Shown here one piece after another: positions 1 through 7,373 of a stretch of DNA of 52,453 nt (within the stretch, counting starts at the first letter, position 1; every line of letters begins with the position of its first letter). The stretch is from Candidatus Ruthenibacterium merdavium (lineage in GTDB: Bacteria > Bacillota > Clostridia > Oscillospirales > Ruminococcaceae). The stretch is taken from positions 1-52,453 of the forward strand of contig DWWA01000052.1 in assembly GCA_019119935.1 (NCBI GenBank). The letters run 5' to 3'. The notes under the pieces are model-generated. The model had not been told where the DNA came from and did not search any database. It worked only from the letters and a program-made list of their open reading frames with translations. A program made the translations under genes and the position numbers.

Positions 1-94
1 TCCCTTTGCTTGTTTGTGCAGTTGGCAGACCGCACTCCTATTACAGCAAAGGGAGTTTTTATTCCATCATGATCGACATTAGTCTTTTTTCGAA

Positions 95-117
95 CCACTC
101 GCCTAGCGAGTGGTTTT
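95..117 (+). terminator. Hairpin with T-tract
   Basis: An 8-bp perfect stem (CCACTCGC/GCGAGTGG) closes a 3-nt loop and is followed by TTTT. It could be a terminator for a gene upstream of the window. It also resembles the subterminal hairpins of IS200/IS605 elements, but no transposase is visible beside it, so that reading is weak. Confidence 0.5.
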
Positions 118-125
118 CGGAACAC

Positions 126-149
126 AAAAAAGCCAGCCCGATGGCTGGC
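126..149 (-). terminator. Rho-independent terminator, minus strand
   Basis: A 7-bp stem GCCAGCC/GGCTGGC with a 4-nt loop is flanked on its left by an A-tract that reads as a U-tract on the minus strand. Just upstream on the minus strand is an AGGAGAGG-like stretch but no convincing reading frame. Confidence 0.5.
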
Positions 150-188
150 CTGCGGGGGTGTACCTCTCCTTTCTTGCTAGGATATATG

Positions 189-223
189 AAAACGCCGCCC
201 GTAGTCCTGTTGGGCGGCGTTTT
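189..223. terminator. Bidirectional terminator hairpin
   Basis: A 12-bp stem (AAAACGCCGCCC/GGGCGGCGTTTT) has A- and T-rich flanks on both sides. With the two hairpins to its left it isolates the following gene from upstream transcription. I see no gene in positions 1-240. Confidence 0.65.
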
Positions 224-252
224 CTTCCTAATTTGAGTTGTTTCTAAATTAA

Positions 253-281
253 TTGCTTATTATGACAAAATATGCTATCAT
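253..281 (+). promoter_or_regulatory. Sigma-A-type promoter of the 312 gene
   Basis: TTGCTT, a 17-bp spacer, then TATCAT with an extended TG one base upstream of the -10. It lies about 30 bp before the start codon, and a GGAGGAG ribosome binding site follows. Confidence 0.55.
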
Positions 282-311
282 ATTTCAAAGAAATTAAACG
301 GAGGAGTAGCC

Positions 312-1316
312 ATGTTATTGTGTTCAGCCCGTATTCCTGTTTCTGGGGAATTAACTGTAGATTCCTTTGTAGCACTTGCAGTTGAATGGGTTACCAATAG
401 CAGGAACTATTGTTTTGATCCTTTTGTATGGGATGGCTCTCCTGACTATACCTGCATTGGCAAAAATCAGGAGGTTTTCCAAGTAGGCTTATTTGACGAG
501 CAATCTGTATGTGCCATACATTTTAAAGCTGTCGATAATCGTGAAATTAGTTGGACGACCGATTTTATTTTAGACTATGGAAATTGCATTTTGGCTTTTC
601 AACTTTACAGGGATGCTCCAGAAGATATTGACTATGTCCATCCAGTATTTAGCCTGCCTTTTTTAGTAAAAAAGATAATTTCTGCTGGATATGCTGTATC
701 TGATAAGGGTTTAGAAGTAACAGATAAACCTATCCTTATTTATGAAAAAGATACTGATAACATGGCCAAAATAATTCTTCGTAAAACCATCTATAACATG
801 CCTATTGTATATATGTCATGCGAATCCGATGGACATTGCATAGTAAATCCCTACATGGTCGCAGAAAAATTAAATGGTGTTGCCCATGTTATTTTTGAGA
901 CGAGTAGATCAGTTTCTTTCAGCCTTCGAGATAAAACAGACGGCAAAAATCCGTATGCTGGTGCAATTGAGATTTTTTATCCAAATGGGAACAGAAAATT
1001 TTTGCCAGCTCAGTTATCCGGCACACACTCGCACAAAGTTTACGCAATTGTCAACACAGTATTTCAGCATCTTAATCAACTTCGTGTTGAGGATAGATTT
1101 TCATGGTCACAGTTACAGTCCAACAAATTGCGTAAACAACTATCTGCCACAATCCAGAAAAAGGAGCAAGATTCACAAGAATATAAACTGCTTGAACACG
1201 CCTATGAAGATATACTGACAGAAAAAGATAGTCAAATCAAGCGGCTGAGCGATCAATTGTTTTCTGCTAATAATACAATTACTCAATTAGAAGCTCAACT
1301 GAGTGCAGTGGAATGA
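312..1316 (+). CDS. Conserved accessory protein of unknown function, N-terminal part
   Basis: This 334-aa product has no function I can name. It begins with a mixed alpha/beta region of about 260 residues, followed by a charged coiled-coil from about residue 280 to the end (rich in K, E, Q). The start is backed by GGAGGAG 6 nt upstream. From memory, similar Clostridia proteins from accessory regions are about 450-500 aa and continue after the coil into a C-terminal domain ending in a SDHR-type motif. Here a TGA stops translation at 1314-1316, but the same frame stays open and encodes just such a domain to 1709, so this is most likely the front part of one interrupted gene. If the truncated protein is made, it would lack the C-terminal domain. 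Confidence 0.7.
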   Translation: MLLCSARIPVSGELTVDSFVALAVEWVTNSRNYCFDPFVWDGSPDYTCIGKNQEVFQVGLFDEQSVCAIHFKAVDNREISWTTDFILDYGNCILAFQLYRDAPEDIDYVHPVFSLPFLVKKIISAGYAVSDKGLEVTDKPILIYEKDTDNMAKIILRKTIYNMPIVYMSCESDGHCIVNPYMVAEKLNGVAHVIFETSRSVSFSLRDKTDGKNPYAGAIEIFYPNGNRKFLPAQLSGTHSHKVYAIVNTVFQHLNQLRVEDRFSWSQLQSNKLRKQLSATIQKKEQDSQEYKLLEHAYEDILTEKDSQIKRLSDQLFSANNTITQLEAQLSAVE

Positions 1317-1709
1317 ACTCCTGCTCTCGCCATAGGCGAGGAGCAAGATCTATATCCGTTTGAACAACAAGCATTCCTTATGGAGCTACTCGAAAAAGAG
1401 CTTAGAACGGTGGCAAATAACTCGAGGAAACAACACATTCTCCTTTCTTTAATTGCTGCAAACAGATGTGAAAACACCGTAGATGGGAAGCGCACACGAA
1501 TAAAAGCATGTTTACACGGATATACCAAGATGACACCTGCAATTTCCAAAGAGCTGGAAGCAATTGGTTTTACATTATCAGAAGATGGGAAACATATTAA
1601 ACTTATATTTGGTGAAGATCCTCGATATACTGGAACATTAAGTAAAACTGGAAGTGATCATCGTGCAGGTGATAATACAGCGCACGATTTGATTCGTTCC
1701 ATTTTTTAA
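1317..1709 (+). pseudogene. C-terminal part of the 312 gene, cut off by an in-frame TGA
   Basis: The frame directly after the TGA at 1314-1316 continues without a break for 130 codons. It holds the segments IGEEQDLYPFEQ, EAIGFTLSEDGKH and KTGSDHRAGDN, which I recognise as the C-terminal domain of the same family as the upstream product. The first ATG (1380) has no ribosome binding site and sits inside the domain, so independent translation is unlikely. A nonsense mutation is the simplest reading; recoding of TGA or a sequencing error are the alternatives. Confidence 0.65.
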
Positions 1710-1721
1710 AAGTCCATATTA

Positions 1722-1800
1722 GGATAAAAGCCTTGCTTGCTGCTTGTAAACCATTGATATTACTGGATTTCCACAGATCCTTTAATGACACTCCGACCAT
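1722..1800. repeat. Degenerate direct repeat, copy A
   Basis: About 79 bp beginning GGATAAAAGCCTTGCTT and ending GACCAT is repeated in the same orientation at 2894-2965, with a 7-nt length difference and scattered mismatches. The two copies bracket the CPBP protease gene. They may be traces of an integration or recombination event, or members of a dispersed genomic repeat. Confidence 0.7.
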
Positions 1801-1802
1801 AC

Positions 1803-1918
1803 GGAGTATCATTAAAGGATCCAATGCAGTTTTGGTGATTCTGTTCTCCTTGACCGCAGGATAAACCTCGATGTACTGAATGAGCTCGGCAGCCGTGCGT
1901 TTGGTGATGGAGCTATTT
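1803..1918 (-). pseudogene. Possible C-terminal remnant of a serine recombinase
   Basis: Read on the minus strand, this stretch is open and includes ITKRTAAELIQYIEVYP, which resembles the end of large serine recombinases of Clostridia integrative elements (the region just before the final beta-strand). It has no start, no upstream body and no downstream continuation of the family, and runs into the repeat at 1722-1800. The assignment rests on a short motif only. Confidence 0.3.
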
Positions 1919-1967
1919 TAAAAAAAGCTTAAAATTTGTTAAAGCTGCCCGCAAATCGACGGGAATA

Positions 1968-1976
1968 TGCTATAAT
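1968..1976 (+). promoter_or_regulatory. Extended -10 promoter of the CPBP gene
   Basis: TGCTATAAT is a perfect extended -10 element about 40 bp upstream of the start codon at 2017. No good -35 is present at 17 bp, as is common for extended -10 promoters. Confidence 0.5.
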
Positions 1977-2016
1977 TAGGCCAAATTTTGCGGCCAAGGC
2001 CGCATGGGAGGTTGTT

Positions 2017-2883
2017 ATGAACAAAAAGATTCCCCCGCTACACAGCTTGACATGGCTGTGGTGCAGCTTATTCGCATACAGCGTGCTGTTTGGGTTACTG
2101 CAAAAACTTTTGTCTTCTGTTCCCGGCTTGTCGGAGGGTATCGTGCTGCTCCTTAGCTGCGCGGTGGCATCGGCGATCCCCCTGCTCTGGTCCTCACTAG
2201 TGAGCGGCGAAGCCCCTCACTTCTCTTCCCAGAAGGCCTCTTTGGGCACGCTGGTTTTTCTCATAAGTGTGGCTTTGAGTGGAAATCTTGCCGTTATGGT
2301 ACTTACCCCGGTTCTAGAGCGGGTGTGGAACCTGGCTGGCTTCACCGCCCAAGCGGCGGCAGCGGGAGAAGAAAGCGTCACACCGCTGCTGGCAATATAT
2401 ATTTGTATAGTCGGTCCTGTCCTGGAGGAACTGATCTACCGAGGAGTGGTGCTGCGCCGCTTACTGCCAGGGGGTGCACGGCAGGCCATTTTACTGTCGG
2501 CCCTGTGCTTCGGGCTGATGCATCACGATCTCTATCAGGGGTTGTCCGCCTTCTGGTGCGGATTGATTTTCGGCTATGCGGCCCTGCACTACGGATTGGG
2601 GACGTCCATCGGACTGCACATCGCCGGAAACAGCATTGCTGTGGCGCTGCCGCTACTGCGCCAGGCGGGCACTCCTGGTGCCCTGGCTATCCTGGCTCTG
2701 GTGTTTGTCCCGGTGGTGATCGCAGTGACAGGAGGGATCCGCCTGCTGCTGAAAAGACGGGGACGGAAGCGCGAGAGAAGTCAGGCCGGCGGGAGTAGCG
2801 GCGTGTGGAGCAATCCCGCCCTGTGGATGCTGCTGGCCTTTGACACGGTTTATCTCGTTGTGGCCTCATTTACTCACCGCTGA
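2017..2883 (+). CDS. CPBP family intramembrane glutamic endopeptidase
   Basis: A 288-aa polytopic membrane protein of the CPBP (Abi/CAAX protease and bacteriocin-processing) family. The three family motifs are visible: EELIYRG (the EExxxR motif that carries the catalytic glutamate), HHDLYQG, and HIAGN near the end of the domain, with at least seven hydrophobic segments around them and a basic stretch (KRRGRKRER) before the last helix. The ATG at 2017 is chosen because GGGAGG lies 5 nt upstream; an upstream in-frame start would run through the promoter. Family members act in peptide processing, immunity to bacteriocins or unknown roles. No bacteriocin gene is visible nearby, so the substrate is unknown. 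Confidence 0.85.
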   Translation: MNKKIPPLHSLTWLWCSLFAYSVLFGLLQKLLSSVPGLSEGIVLLLSCAVASAIPLLWSSLVSGEAPHFSSQKASLGTLVFLISVALSGNLAVMVLTPVLERVWNLAGFTAQAAAAGEESVTPLLAIYICIVGPVLEELIYRGVVLRRLLPGGARQAILLSALCFGLMHHDLYQGLSAFWCGLIFGYAALHYGLGTSIGLHIAGNSIAVALPLLRQAGTPGALAILALVFVPVVIAVTGGIRLLLKRRGRKRERSQAGGSSGVWSNPALWMLLAFDTVYLVVASFTHR

Positions 2884-2893
2884 AGTAGTATTT

Positions 2894-2965
2894 GGATAAA
2901 AGCCTTGCTTACAAGCCGTTGATATTACTGGATTTTCACAGATTCTTGAATGCCACTTGGACCAT
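2894..2965. repeat. Degenerate direct repeat, copy B
   Basis: Second copy of the repeat at 1722-1800, beginning 11 bp after the CPBP stop codon. The best conserved blocks are GGATAAAAGCCTTGCTT and TTGATATTACTGGATTT. Confidence 0.7.
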
Positions 2966-2975
2966 TATTGGTCAG

Positions 2976-3005
2976 AAAAACCGCCTGTTCAGGCGGTTTT
3001 TCTTC
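2976..3005 (+). terminator. Rho-independent terminator
   Basis: AAAAACCGCCTG, a TT loop core and CAGGCGGTTTTT form a symmetrical hairpin with U-tracts in both directions. It lies between the CPBP gene and the convergent XRE gene. Confidence 0.8.
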
Positions 3006-3034
3006 TTTTTGTTAAACTTTTTAATTGAAATGCT

Positions 3035-3265
3035 CTATTTCACATCGTATGGCTTGCTGTTGTTGGTCCGCCCCAGGATATAATCGGTGGACACCTTATA
3101 GTAATCCGCCAATTTCAGAAGATGAATCACAGGAATGGTCTGAAATCCACGCTCGTAGCGGGAATAGACCGTCTGGCTGATTCCTAAAATTTCTGCGACA
3201 TCTTTTTGCCGGAGGTCTTTATCCTCTCGCAAATCTCTCAATCTTTGAAAGAACACATCCCGCAC
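3035..3265 (-). CDS. Small XRE-family (Cro/CI-type) transcriptional regulator
   Basis: A protein of at most 76 aa that is almost entirely one HTH_3 domain: the recognition-helix region reads LRQKDVAEILGISQTVYSRYERG, split here as the helix-turn-helix around residues 19-41, followed by the usual helix 4-5 ending in YILGRTN. The longest start is GTG at 3265; GTG at 3256 gives the more typical MFFxRLRDLRED beginning and is equally possible. It likely represses its own promoter or neighbouring accessory genes; nothing in the sequence identifies its inducer. Confidence 0.8.
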   Translation of the reverse strand: MRDVFFQRLRDLREDKDLRQKDVAEILGISQTVYSRYERGFQTIPVIHLLKLADYYKVSTDYILGRTNNSKPYDVK

Positions 3266-3322
3266 CGCCTTTCAACTTTTATTACAGGATTGACGATGCA
3301 ATCATTTTTGTTCAAATGTCAA

Positions 3323-3901
3323 TCACAAACCCACACTTTTATGGGCTTTGTTATATTCTATAATGTCATCCAAATGGTCTAAAATAAATTGTTGCCCGAT
3401 TTCATCATAAACAATAACATGATATGTCCCTCTTGCTCCCAATCGCTTTTCTATATGAATACCTAGGTGCAGTCCGGTACTTATCGGTTGACGAGTCATC
3501 TTTCCTTCATCATCTGACACAAAGTGTAACGCCCCAATCTCAAACAGCCAATTCAAAATATGCTTATAATTTAGCTTTGTCATATCTTCGTCTGAAATTA
3601 GTTCATTGATGCGTCTGGTAATTTCACTTACAGGAATCGGCATTTTTGAGTAGCGAAATCCTTTTCTTGCCTCATGCCCTAAGTAAAAGGGCTTTTTGGG
3701 TATTCTGCTTTTTTTATGAGAAATACCATCATTATCAAGAATTTGTCTTAAGAGGTCTGAAACATAGAATAAACATCTCGAAATTCTTACATTATTGATA
3801 ACATCCATATCTGACACTACTTGGTCCGTCAATGGGTTCACTCCATTTGCAAGTTTTTCAATATAACTTTTTGCATAGACAATTTTTTCGAGCTCTGTCA
3901 T
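3323..3901 (-). CDS. Conserved protein of unknown function, ~190 aa
   Basis: A 192-aa soluble protein. I recognise it as a conserved but unnamed Bacillota family by its N-terminal TELEKIVYAKSYIEKLANGVNP-like opening, the PVSEITRRINELI segment in the middle and the closing region with YDEIGQQFILDHLDDII. No catalytic motif is evident. The middle could be a winged-helix-like segment but this is not certain. The ATG at 3901 is preferred because GAGGAAGG lies just upstream; an ATG 5 codons earlier would absorb that site. It stands alone, with AT-rich DNA upstream. Confidence 0.7.
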   Translation of the reverse strand: MTELEKIVYAKSYIEKLANGVNPLTDQVVSDMDVINNVRISRCLFYVSDLLRQILDNDGISHKKSRIPKKPFYLGHEARKGFRYSKMPIPVSEITRRINELISDEDMTKLNYKHILNWLFEIGALHFVSDDEGKMTRQPISTGLHLGIHIEKRLGARGTYHVIVYDEIGQQFILDHLDDIIEYNKAHKSVGL

Positions 3902-4208
3902 AGCAACCTTCCTCATCTTATTATTGAGTTATTTATCTTTCTACAAATTCTTTCAAAGGAACTGTTCAGCTTCTATACAATATCATTGATTCGACCTTAT
4001 TGCTTTTACTTTTCTAATAATTAGCATATGTTTTTCATTCTTGCTTACCTAACTTTTCTATTGTGGAATATAATAAAAAAGTGGGGTTTGCTTCAGTATT
4101 CGTCATTAGTATACAAAAATTTCCATTATTTTACAAGCATTTTTATTGGAAATATTTAGAAATTTACATAGCAACCGATTTGCTTAAAAATGATATCTGA
4201 TTTAACAA
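3902..4208. other. AT-rich intergenic stretch without a gene
   Basis: About 300 bp of clearly AT-rich DNA between divergent genes. I find no open frame with a ribosome binding site, no strong hairpin and no RNA gene. It marks the edge between the accessory left end and the chromosomal operon that follows. Confidence 0.6.
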
Positions 4209-4237
4209 TTGACGGCCAAGAGTAAAAGCTTTATCAT
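4209..4237 (+). promoter_or_regulatory. Promoter of the 4304-7880 operon
   Basis: TTGACG, a 17-bp spacer and TATCAT, about 67 bp before the first start codon. It is the only good sigma-A-type match upstream of the seven-gene operon. Confidence 0.6.
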
Positions 4238-4303
4238 GAAAGCACAGAACATATATGATCGATGTATCCTTATTTTTACGATATATTTTGAAAGGAACCC
4301 CAC

Positions 4304-4651
4304 ATGAAAGTAACAATAGAAGAATTGCAAGCCTATTTGCTCGACCATTATAAAGAGGACGGGATTGCCGAAAGCTTATTTATGAAGCTTGTTGAAGAAG
4401 TTGGCGAAGTGGCGGAAGTGCTCAATAAAAAGTCCGGACGAAAAGCATCCGGCGGCGAAGATTTAAAAATCGAGCTCGGCAATGAGCTGGCAGATGTCAT
4501 TCACTACGCGCTTGCCATTGCCGCGCTGAATGGCCTTGACATGAATCAATTCATTGTCGAAAAGGATAAAGTCGCTTGTGTGAAATATAACCATGCGGTC
4601 AATTTACAGCAATTCATCACTGATAAGAGGAGAACTGCCCATGATTCGTGA
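4304..4651 (+). CDS. MazG-like nucleotide pyrophosphohydrolase
   Basis: A 115-aa all-alpha NTP-PPase of the MazG-like superfamily. The metal-binding helix motif is EEVGEVAE (about residues 30-37, the ExxE pair) and the second is ELADVIHY (ExxD, about residues 63-70). Such enzymes hydrolyse NTPs or dNTPs to NMP and pyrophosphate, often as house-cleaning enzymes. The exact substrate cannot be read from sequence. It opens a seven-gene operon; its 3' end overlaps the next start codon by 11 bp, so the two are probably translationally coupled. AAAGGAAC precedes the start. Confidence 0.85.
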   Translation: MKVTIEELQAYLLDHYKEDGIAESLFMKLVEEVGEVAEVLNKKSGRKASGGEDLKIELGNELADVIHYALAIAALNGLDMNQFIVEKDKVACVKYNHAVNLQQFITDKRRTAHDS

Positions 4652-5051
4652 AATTTGCAAAGACGAAATGTTTCTTTCCCAAAAAGCCGAGTCTGCCACA
4701 CCGGATGACCTTACCGTCGCCGCGGACTTACTGGAAACGCTGATCCACCATCAAGACGGCTGTGTCGGCATGGCCGCCAACATGATTGGCGTGAACAAGC
4801 GCATCATCGCGTTTGAAACGGACGAGGGATACATGGTGATGTTCAACCCGGAAATCGTCAAAAAATCTGAGCCTTACGAGGCGCAGGAAAGCTGCCTTTC
4901 TCTTGTCGGCACACGCCCGGCGAAACGCTTTCAATCCATTAAAGTGCGCTGGCAAAACGAAAAGTTTCAAGAGCGCCAAAAAACCTTTACCGGCTGGACG
5001 GCGCAGATTATCCAGCACGAAATCGACCACTGTGAGGGCATTATCATATGA
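4641..5051 (+). CDS. Peptide deformylase-like protein
   Basis: A 136-aa protein with the three deformylase motifs in order: GMAANMIG (family consensus GxGLAAxQ, here N replaces the usual Q), ESCLS (consensus EGCLS, with the metal-ligand Cys kept and Gly replaced by Ser), and QHEIDH (HExxH with both His ligands and the catalytic Glu). It is shorter than the typical 150-190 aa enzyme. Metal and catalytic residues remain, so activity on formyl-Met or a related small substrate is plausible, but the two substitutions fall at oxyanion/substrate positions. The start at 4641 follows GAGGAGAAC; the gene overlaps the next by 4 bp (ATGA). Confidence 0.8.
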   Translation: MIREICKDEMFLSQKAESATPDDLTVAADLLETLIHHQDGCVGMAANMIGVNKRIIAFETDEGYMVMFNPEIVKKSEPYEAQESCLSLVGTRPAKRFQSIKVRWQNEKFQERQKTFTGWTAQIIQHEIDHCEGIII

Positions 5052-5692
5052 CATCGCTTTACATTCACGGGCTCGGCCAAACGCCGTCGGTTTGGCAGCC
5101 TGTTTTGCGTTTGATGAACACCCCGGCAAACTGCGCACAGCCCGATCTTTCTTCTATGGTTTGCGCAGAACCAACAACGTACACTAACCTATACAAAGCG
5201 TTTGCTCAGCTCTGCGATGCGTCCGCCGCGCCGCTGATGCTCTGCGGCCTTTCGCTGGGCGGGGTGCTTGCGCTTCACTACGCCGTGGAACATCCCGAGC
5301 GCGTCGCTGCCCTTGTTCTCATTGCGCCGCAATACAAAATGCCGAAGCGCCTTTTAAAGATGCAGAACATTCTATTTCGCATCATGCCTGCATCTGTGTT
5401 CCGGGAAACCGGATTTTCAAAGGCGCAGTTTATCGAGCTGTGCGGCAGTATGACAGAGCTGGATTTCACCGCCGCTTTGCCGCGTATCACCTGCCCCGCC
5501 TTGGTGGTATGCGGCAGTCGTGACCATGCCAACAAAAAGGCGTGCATCGAGCTTTCCCAGCGCATCTGTACAGCCGAGCTTGCAATGATTGAAGGCGCAG
5601 GACATGAACTCAACCGCGAAACGCCCGAAGAACTTGCCGCATTGCTGCAAGACTTTTATAAAAAAATCGCACCGTGCGATTCGAACCACTGA
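5048..5692 (+). CDS. Alpha/beta hydrolase
   Basis: A 214-aa soluble alpha/beta-hydrolase. The oxyanion-side IHGLGQ begins the fold, the nucleophile elbow is GLSLGG (Ser about residue 68), the acid is in CGSRDHAN and the histidine in GAGHELN. No lid domain beyond a short helical insert is apparent. The substrate is unknown; neighbours suggest small-molecule metabolism. ATGA overlap with the upstream gene indicates coupling. Confidence 0.85.
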   Translation: MTSLYIHGLGQTPSVWQPVLRLMNTPANCAQPDLSSMVCAEPTTYTNLYKAFAQLCDASAAPLMLCGLSLGGVLALHYAVEHPERVAALVLIAPQYKMPKRLLKMQNILFRIMPASVFRETGFSKAQFIELCGSMTELDFTAALPRITCPALVVCGSRDHANKKACIELSQRICTAELAMIEGAGHELNRETPEELAALLQDFYKKIAPCDSNH

Positions 5693-5727
5693 CACGATAA
5701 CCCGAACAAGAACAGGAGAATTCCCCC

Positions 5728-6444
5728 ATGTTTCAAAATAAAGTTGCCGTTGTGACTGGCGGTGCAAAAGGCATCGGCAAGGCGATTGCCGAGGAATTTC
5801 GCAAAGAAGGCGCAAAGGTCTGTGTCATTGACCTGTTAGAAAATGACGGCTATGTAGGCGACCTTGCCGAGCAAGCCGTTTTAGAGGACTTTGCCCGCAA
5901 AGTAATTGCCGAACACGGCCATGTGGATTATCTGATCAACAACGCCCTGCCTTTGATGAAGGGAATGAGTGAATGCACTTATGAAGAGTTTAACTATGCC
6001 CTGCGCGTTGGCGTAACTGCACCCTTTTATCTTGCAAAGCTGTTTGCGCCGCACTTTGCGCCGGGCGCGGCCATCGTAAATATTTCTTCGTCCCGCGACC
6101 GCATGAGCCAGCCGCAAACCGAAAGCTACACGGCGGCAAAAGGCGGCATTTCCGCTTTGACCCACGCGCTTGCCGTAAGCTTTGCGGGAAAGGTACGCGT
6201 GAACTCTGTTTCCCCCGGCTGGATTGACACGTCTTATGCCATTTATGAAGGCCCGGATGCAGCCCAGCACCCCGCCGGGCGCGTCGGAAACCCGCTGGAT
6301 ATTGCCCACATGGTGCTCTATCTTTGTTCGGCCAAAGCCGGATTTATCACCGGAGAAGACATCTGCATCGACGGCGGCATGACGCGCCAAATGATTTATC
6401 ACAATGATTTCGGCTGGACGCTGGAAGGAGGAAACCGTCCGTGA
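5728..6444 (+). CDS. Short-chain dehydrogenase/reductase (SDR)
   Basis: A 238-aa classical SDR. The NAD(P)-binding motif TGGAKGIG is at about residues 11-18, NNAL is at the expected NNAG position, the catalytic triad is Ser in NISSS, Tyr in YTAAKGG and the Lys four residues later. An Asp after beta-2 (VIDLL) suggests preference for NAD(H). The C-terminus has the usual ITGEDICIDGG. It acts on an unidentified alcohol/ketone. AGGAG precedes the start. The 3' end overlaps the next gene through GTGA. Confidence 0.9.
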   Translation: MFQNKVAVVTGGAKGIGKAIAEEFRKEGAKVCVIDLLENDGYVGDLAEQAVLEDFARKVIAEHGHVDYLINNALPLMKGMSECTYEEFNYALRVGVTAPFYLAKLFAPHFAPGAAIVNISSSRDRMSQPQTESYTAAKGGISALTHALAVSFAGKVRVNSVSPGWIDTSYAIYEGPDAAQHPAGRVGNPLDIAHMVLYLCSAKAGFITGEDICIDGGMTRQMIYHNDFGWTLEGGNRP

Positions 6445-6908
6445 AAACCGCAATTTGTTACTATTCCCGCCACCACGGAAACACACTGAAAGTGCTGGAA
6501 GCGATGGCCGCCGAAGGCAGCGTGGATCTGATTGACGTCACAACCCGTCAGGCGGTACGGCTTGAGGAATACGACTGTATCGGTTTTGCTTCCGGCATTT
6601 ACGGCTTTGAGTTTCAAAAAGGCGTTGTCGAGTTTGCCCGGCAGTATCTGCCGGCGCAAAAGCCGGTGTTTTTCGTTTACACCTACGGCGGAGCAAAAGG
6701 CACAGGCGCAAAGGCAGTCGCACAGATTGCCAAAGAAAAAAACTGCCCTGTATTGGGGGAATTCAGCTGCAAAGGGTATGATACCTTCGGGCCGTTCCAA
6801 CTCGTCGGCGGCATTGCCAAAGGCCGCCCAAATGCACAAGACCTCGAAAATGCCCGCAAGTTTTACCGAGAAATAAAAGAACATTTCCACAGGAGTACCC
6901 AAGCATGA
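6441..6908 (+). CDS. Flavodoxin family protein
   Basis: A 155-aa flavodoxin-fold protein. The phosphate loop reads YSRHHGNT (family SxTGNT-like), followed by FASGIYGFEF at the FMN-isoalloxazine loop and TYGGAKGTG near the second loop. It likely binds FMN and acts as an electron carrier or small quinone-type reductase, plausibly partner to the SDR upstream. It uses a GTG start at 6441, supported by GGAGG about 9 nt upstream and by the 4-bp GTGA overlap with the SDR stop. Confidence 0.85.
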   Translation: MKTAICYYSRHHGNTLKVLEAMAAEGSVDLIDVTTRQAVRLEEYDCIGFASGIYGFEFQKGVVEFARQYLPAQKPVFFVYTYGGAKGTGAKAVAQIAKEKNCPVLGEFSCKGYDTFGPFQLVGGIAKGRPNAQDLENARKFYREIKEHFHRSTQA

Positions 6909-7369
6909 AACTTGCCATTCTTTCCGACACACACGGTCTGCTCAGGGCAGAAGTAATTGCACATTTAAAGCAGGCAGACGCGATTCTCCACGCCGGCGAT
7001 ATCAATCGGCAGGAAATTGTGGATGCGCTGCGGCAGTACGCGCCGCTTTCCGTCGTGCGCGGCAACAACGACAAAGATTGGGCGCAGGAGATTCCCCATA
7101 CCGTCACCGTCACGCTCAACGGCATTAGGTTTTTCATGGTTCACAACAGAAAGGATGTTCCGCAGAGCCTGCCGGGCATTGATGTAGTGGTATTCGGACA
7201 CTCACACAAGTATGTACAACAGGAAAAGGACGGCCTTCTTTGGCTGAACCCCGGCTCATGCGGCCCGCGGCGGTTTCATCAGGAAATTACCATGATGATG
7301 GCCGAAATCGCAGACGGCAGGCTGAGTATTGAAAAAATCGTCATTCCTCATGACAATTGCGCGAGGTGA
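6905..7369 (+). CDS. YfcE-type metallophosphoesterase
   Basis: A 154-aa calcineurin-like phosphoesterase of the short YfcE/MJ0936 type. Metal-binding motifs appear in order: SDTHG (residues 7-11), HAGD, GNND, HN (MVHNRKD) and GHSH. Such enzymes hydrolyse phosphodiesters or small phosphate esters with two divalent metals. It overlaps the flavodoxin gene by ATGA and belongs to the same operon. Confidence 0.9.
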   Translation: MKLAILSDTHGLLRAEVIAHLKQADAILHAGDINRQEIVDALRQYAPLSVVRGNNDKDWAQEIPHTVTVTLNGIRFFMVHNRKDVPQSLPGIDVVVFGHSHKYVQQEKDGLLWLNPGSCGPRRFHQEITMMMAEIADGRLSIEKIVIPHDNCAR

Positions 7370-7373
7370 GCCG

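Noticed and set aside
6-236. A 76-codon open frame at the left end
   Set aside because: It runs through all three hairpins, has no ribosome binding site, and its codons simply spell the terminator stems.
1314-1316. Selenocysteine at the TGA
   Set aside because: I see no convincing SECIS-like hairpin right after it, and the residue lies in a linker, not in a redox motif.
2892-3083. A 63-codon frame after the CPBP gene
   Set aside because: It is made of the repeat copy B and the terminator, without a ribosome binding site.
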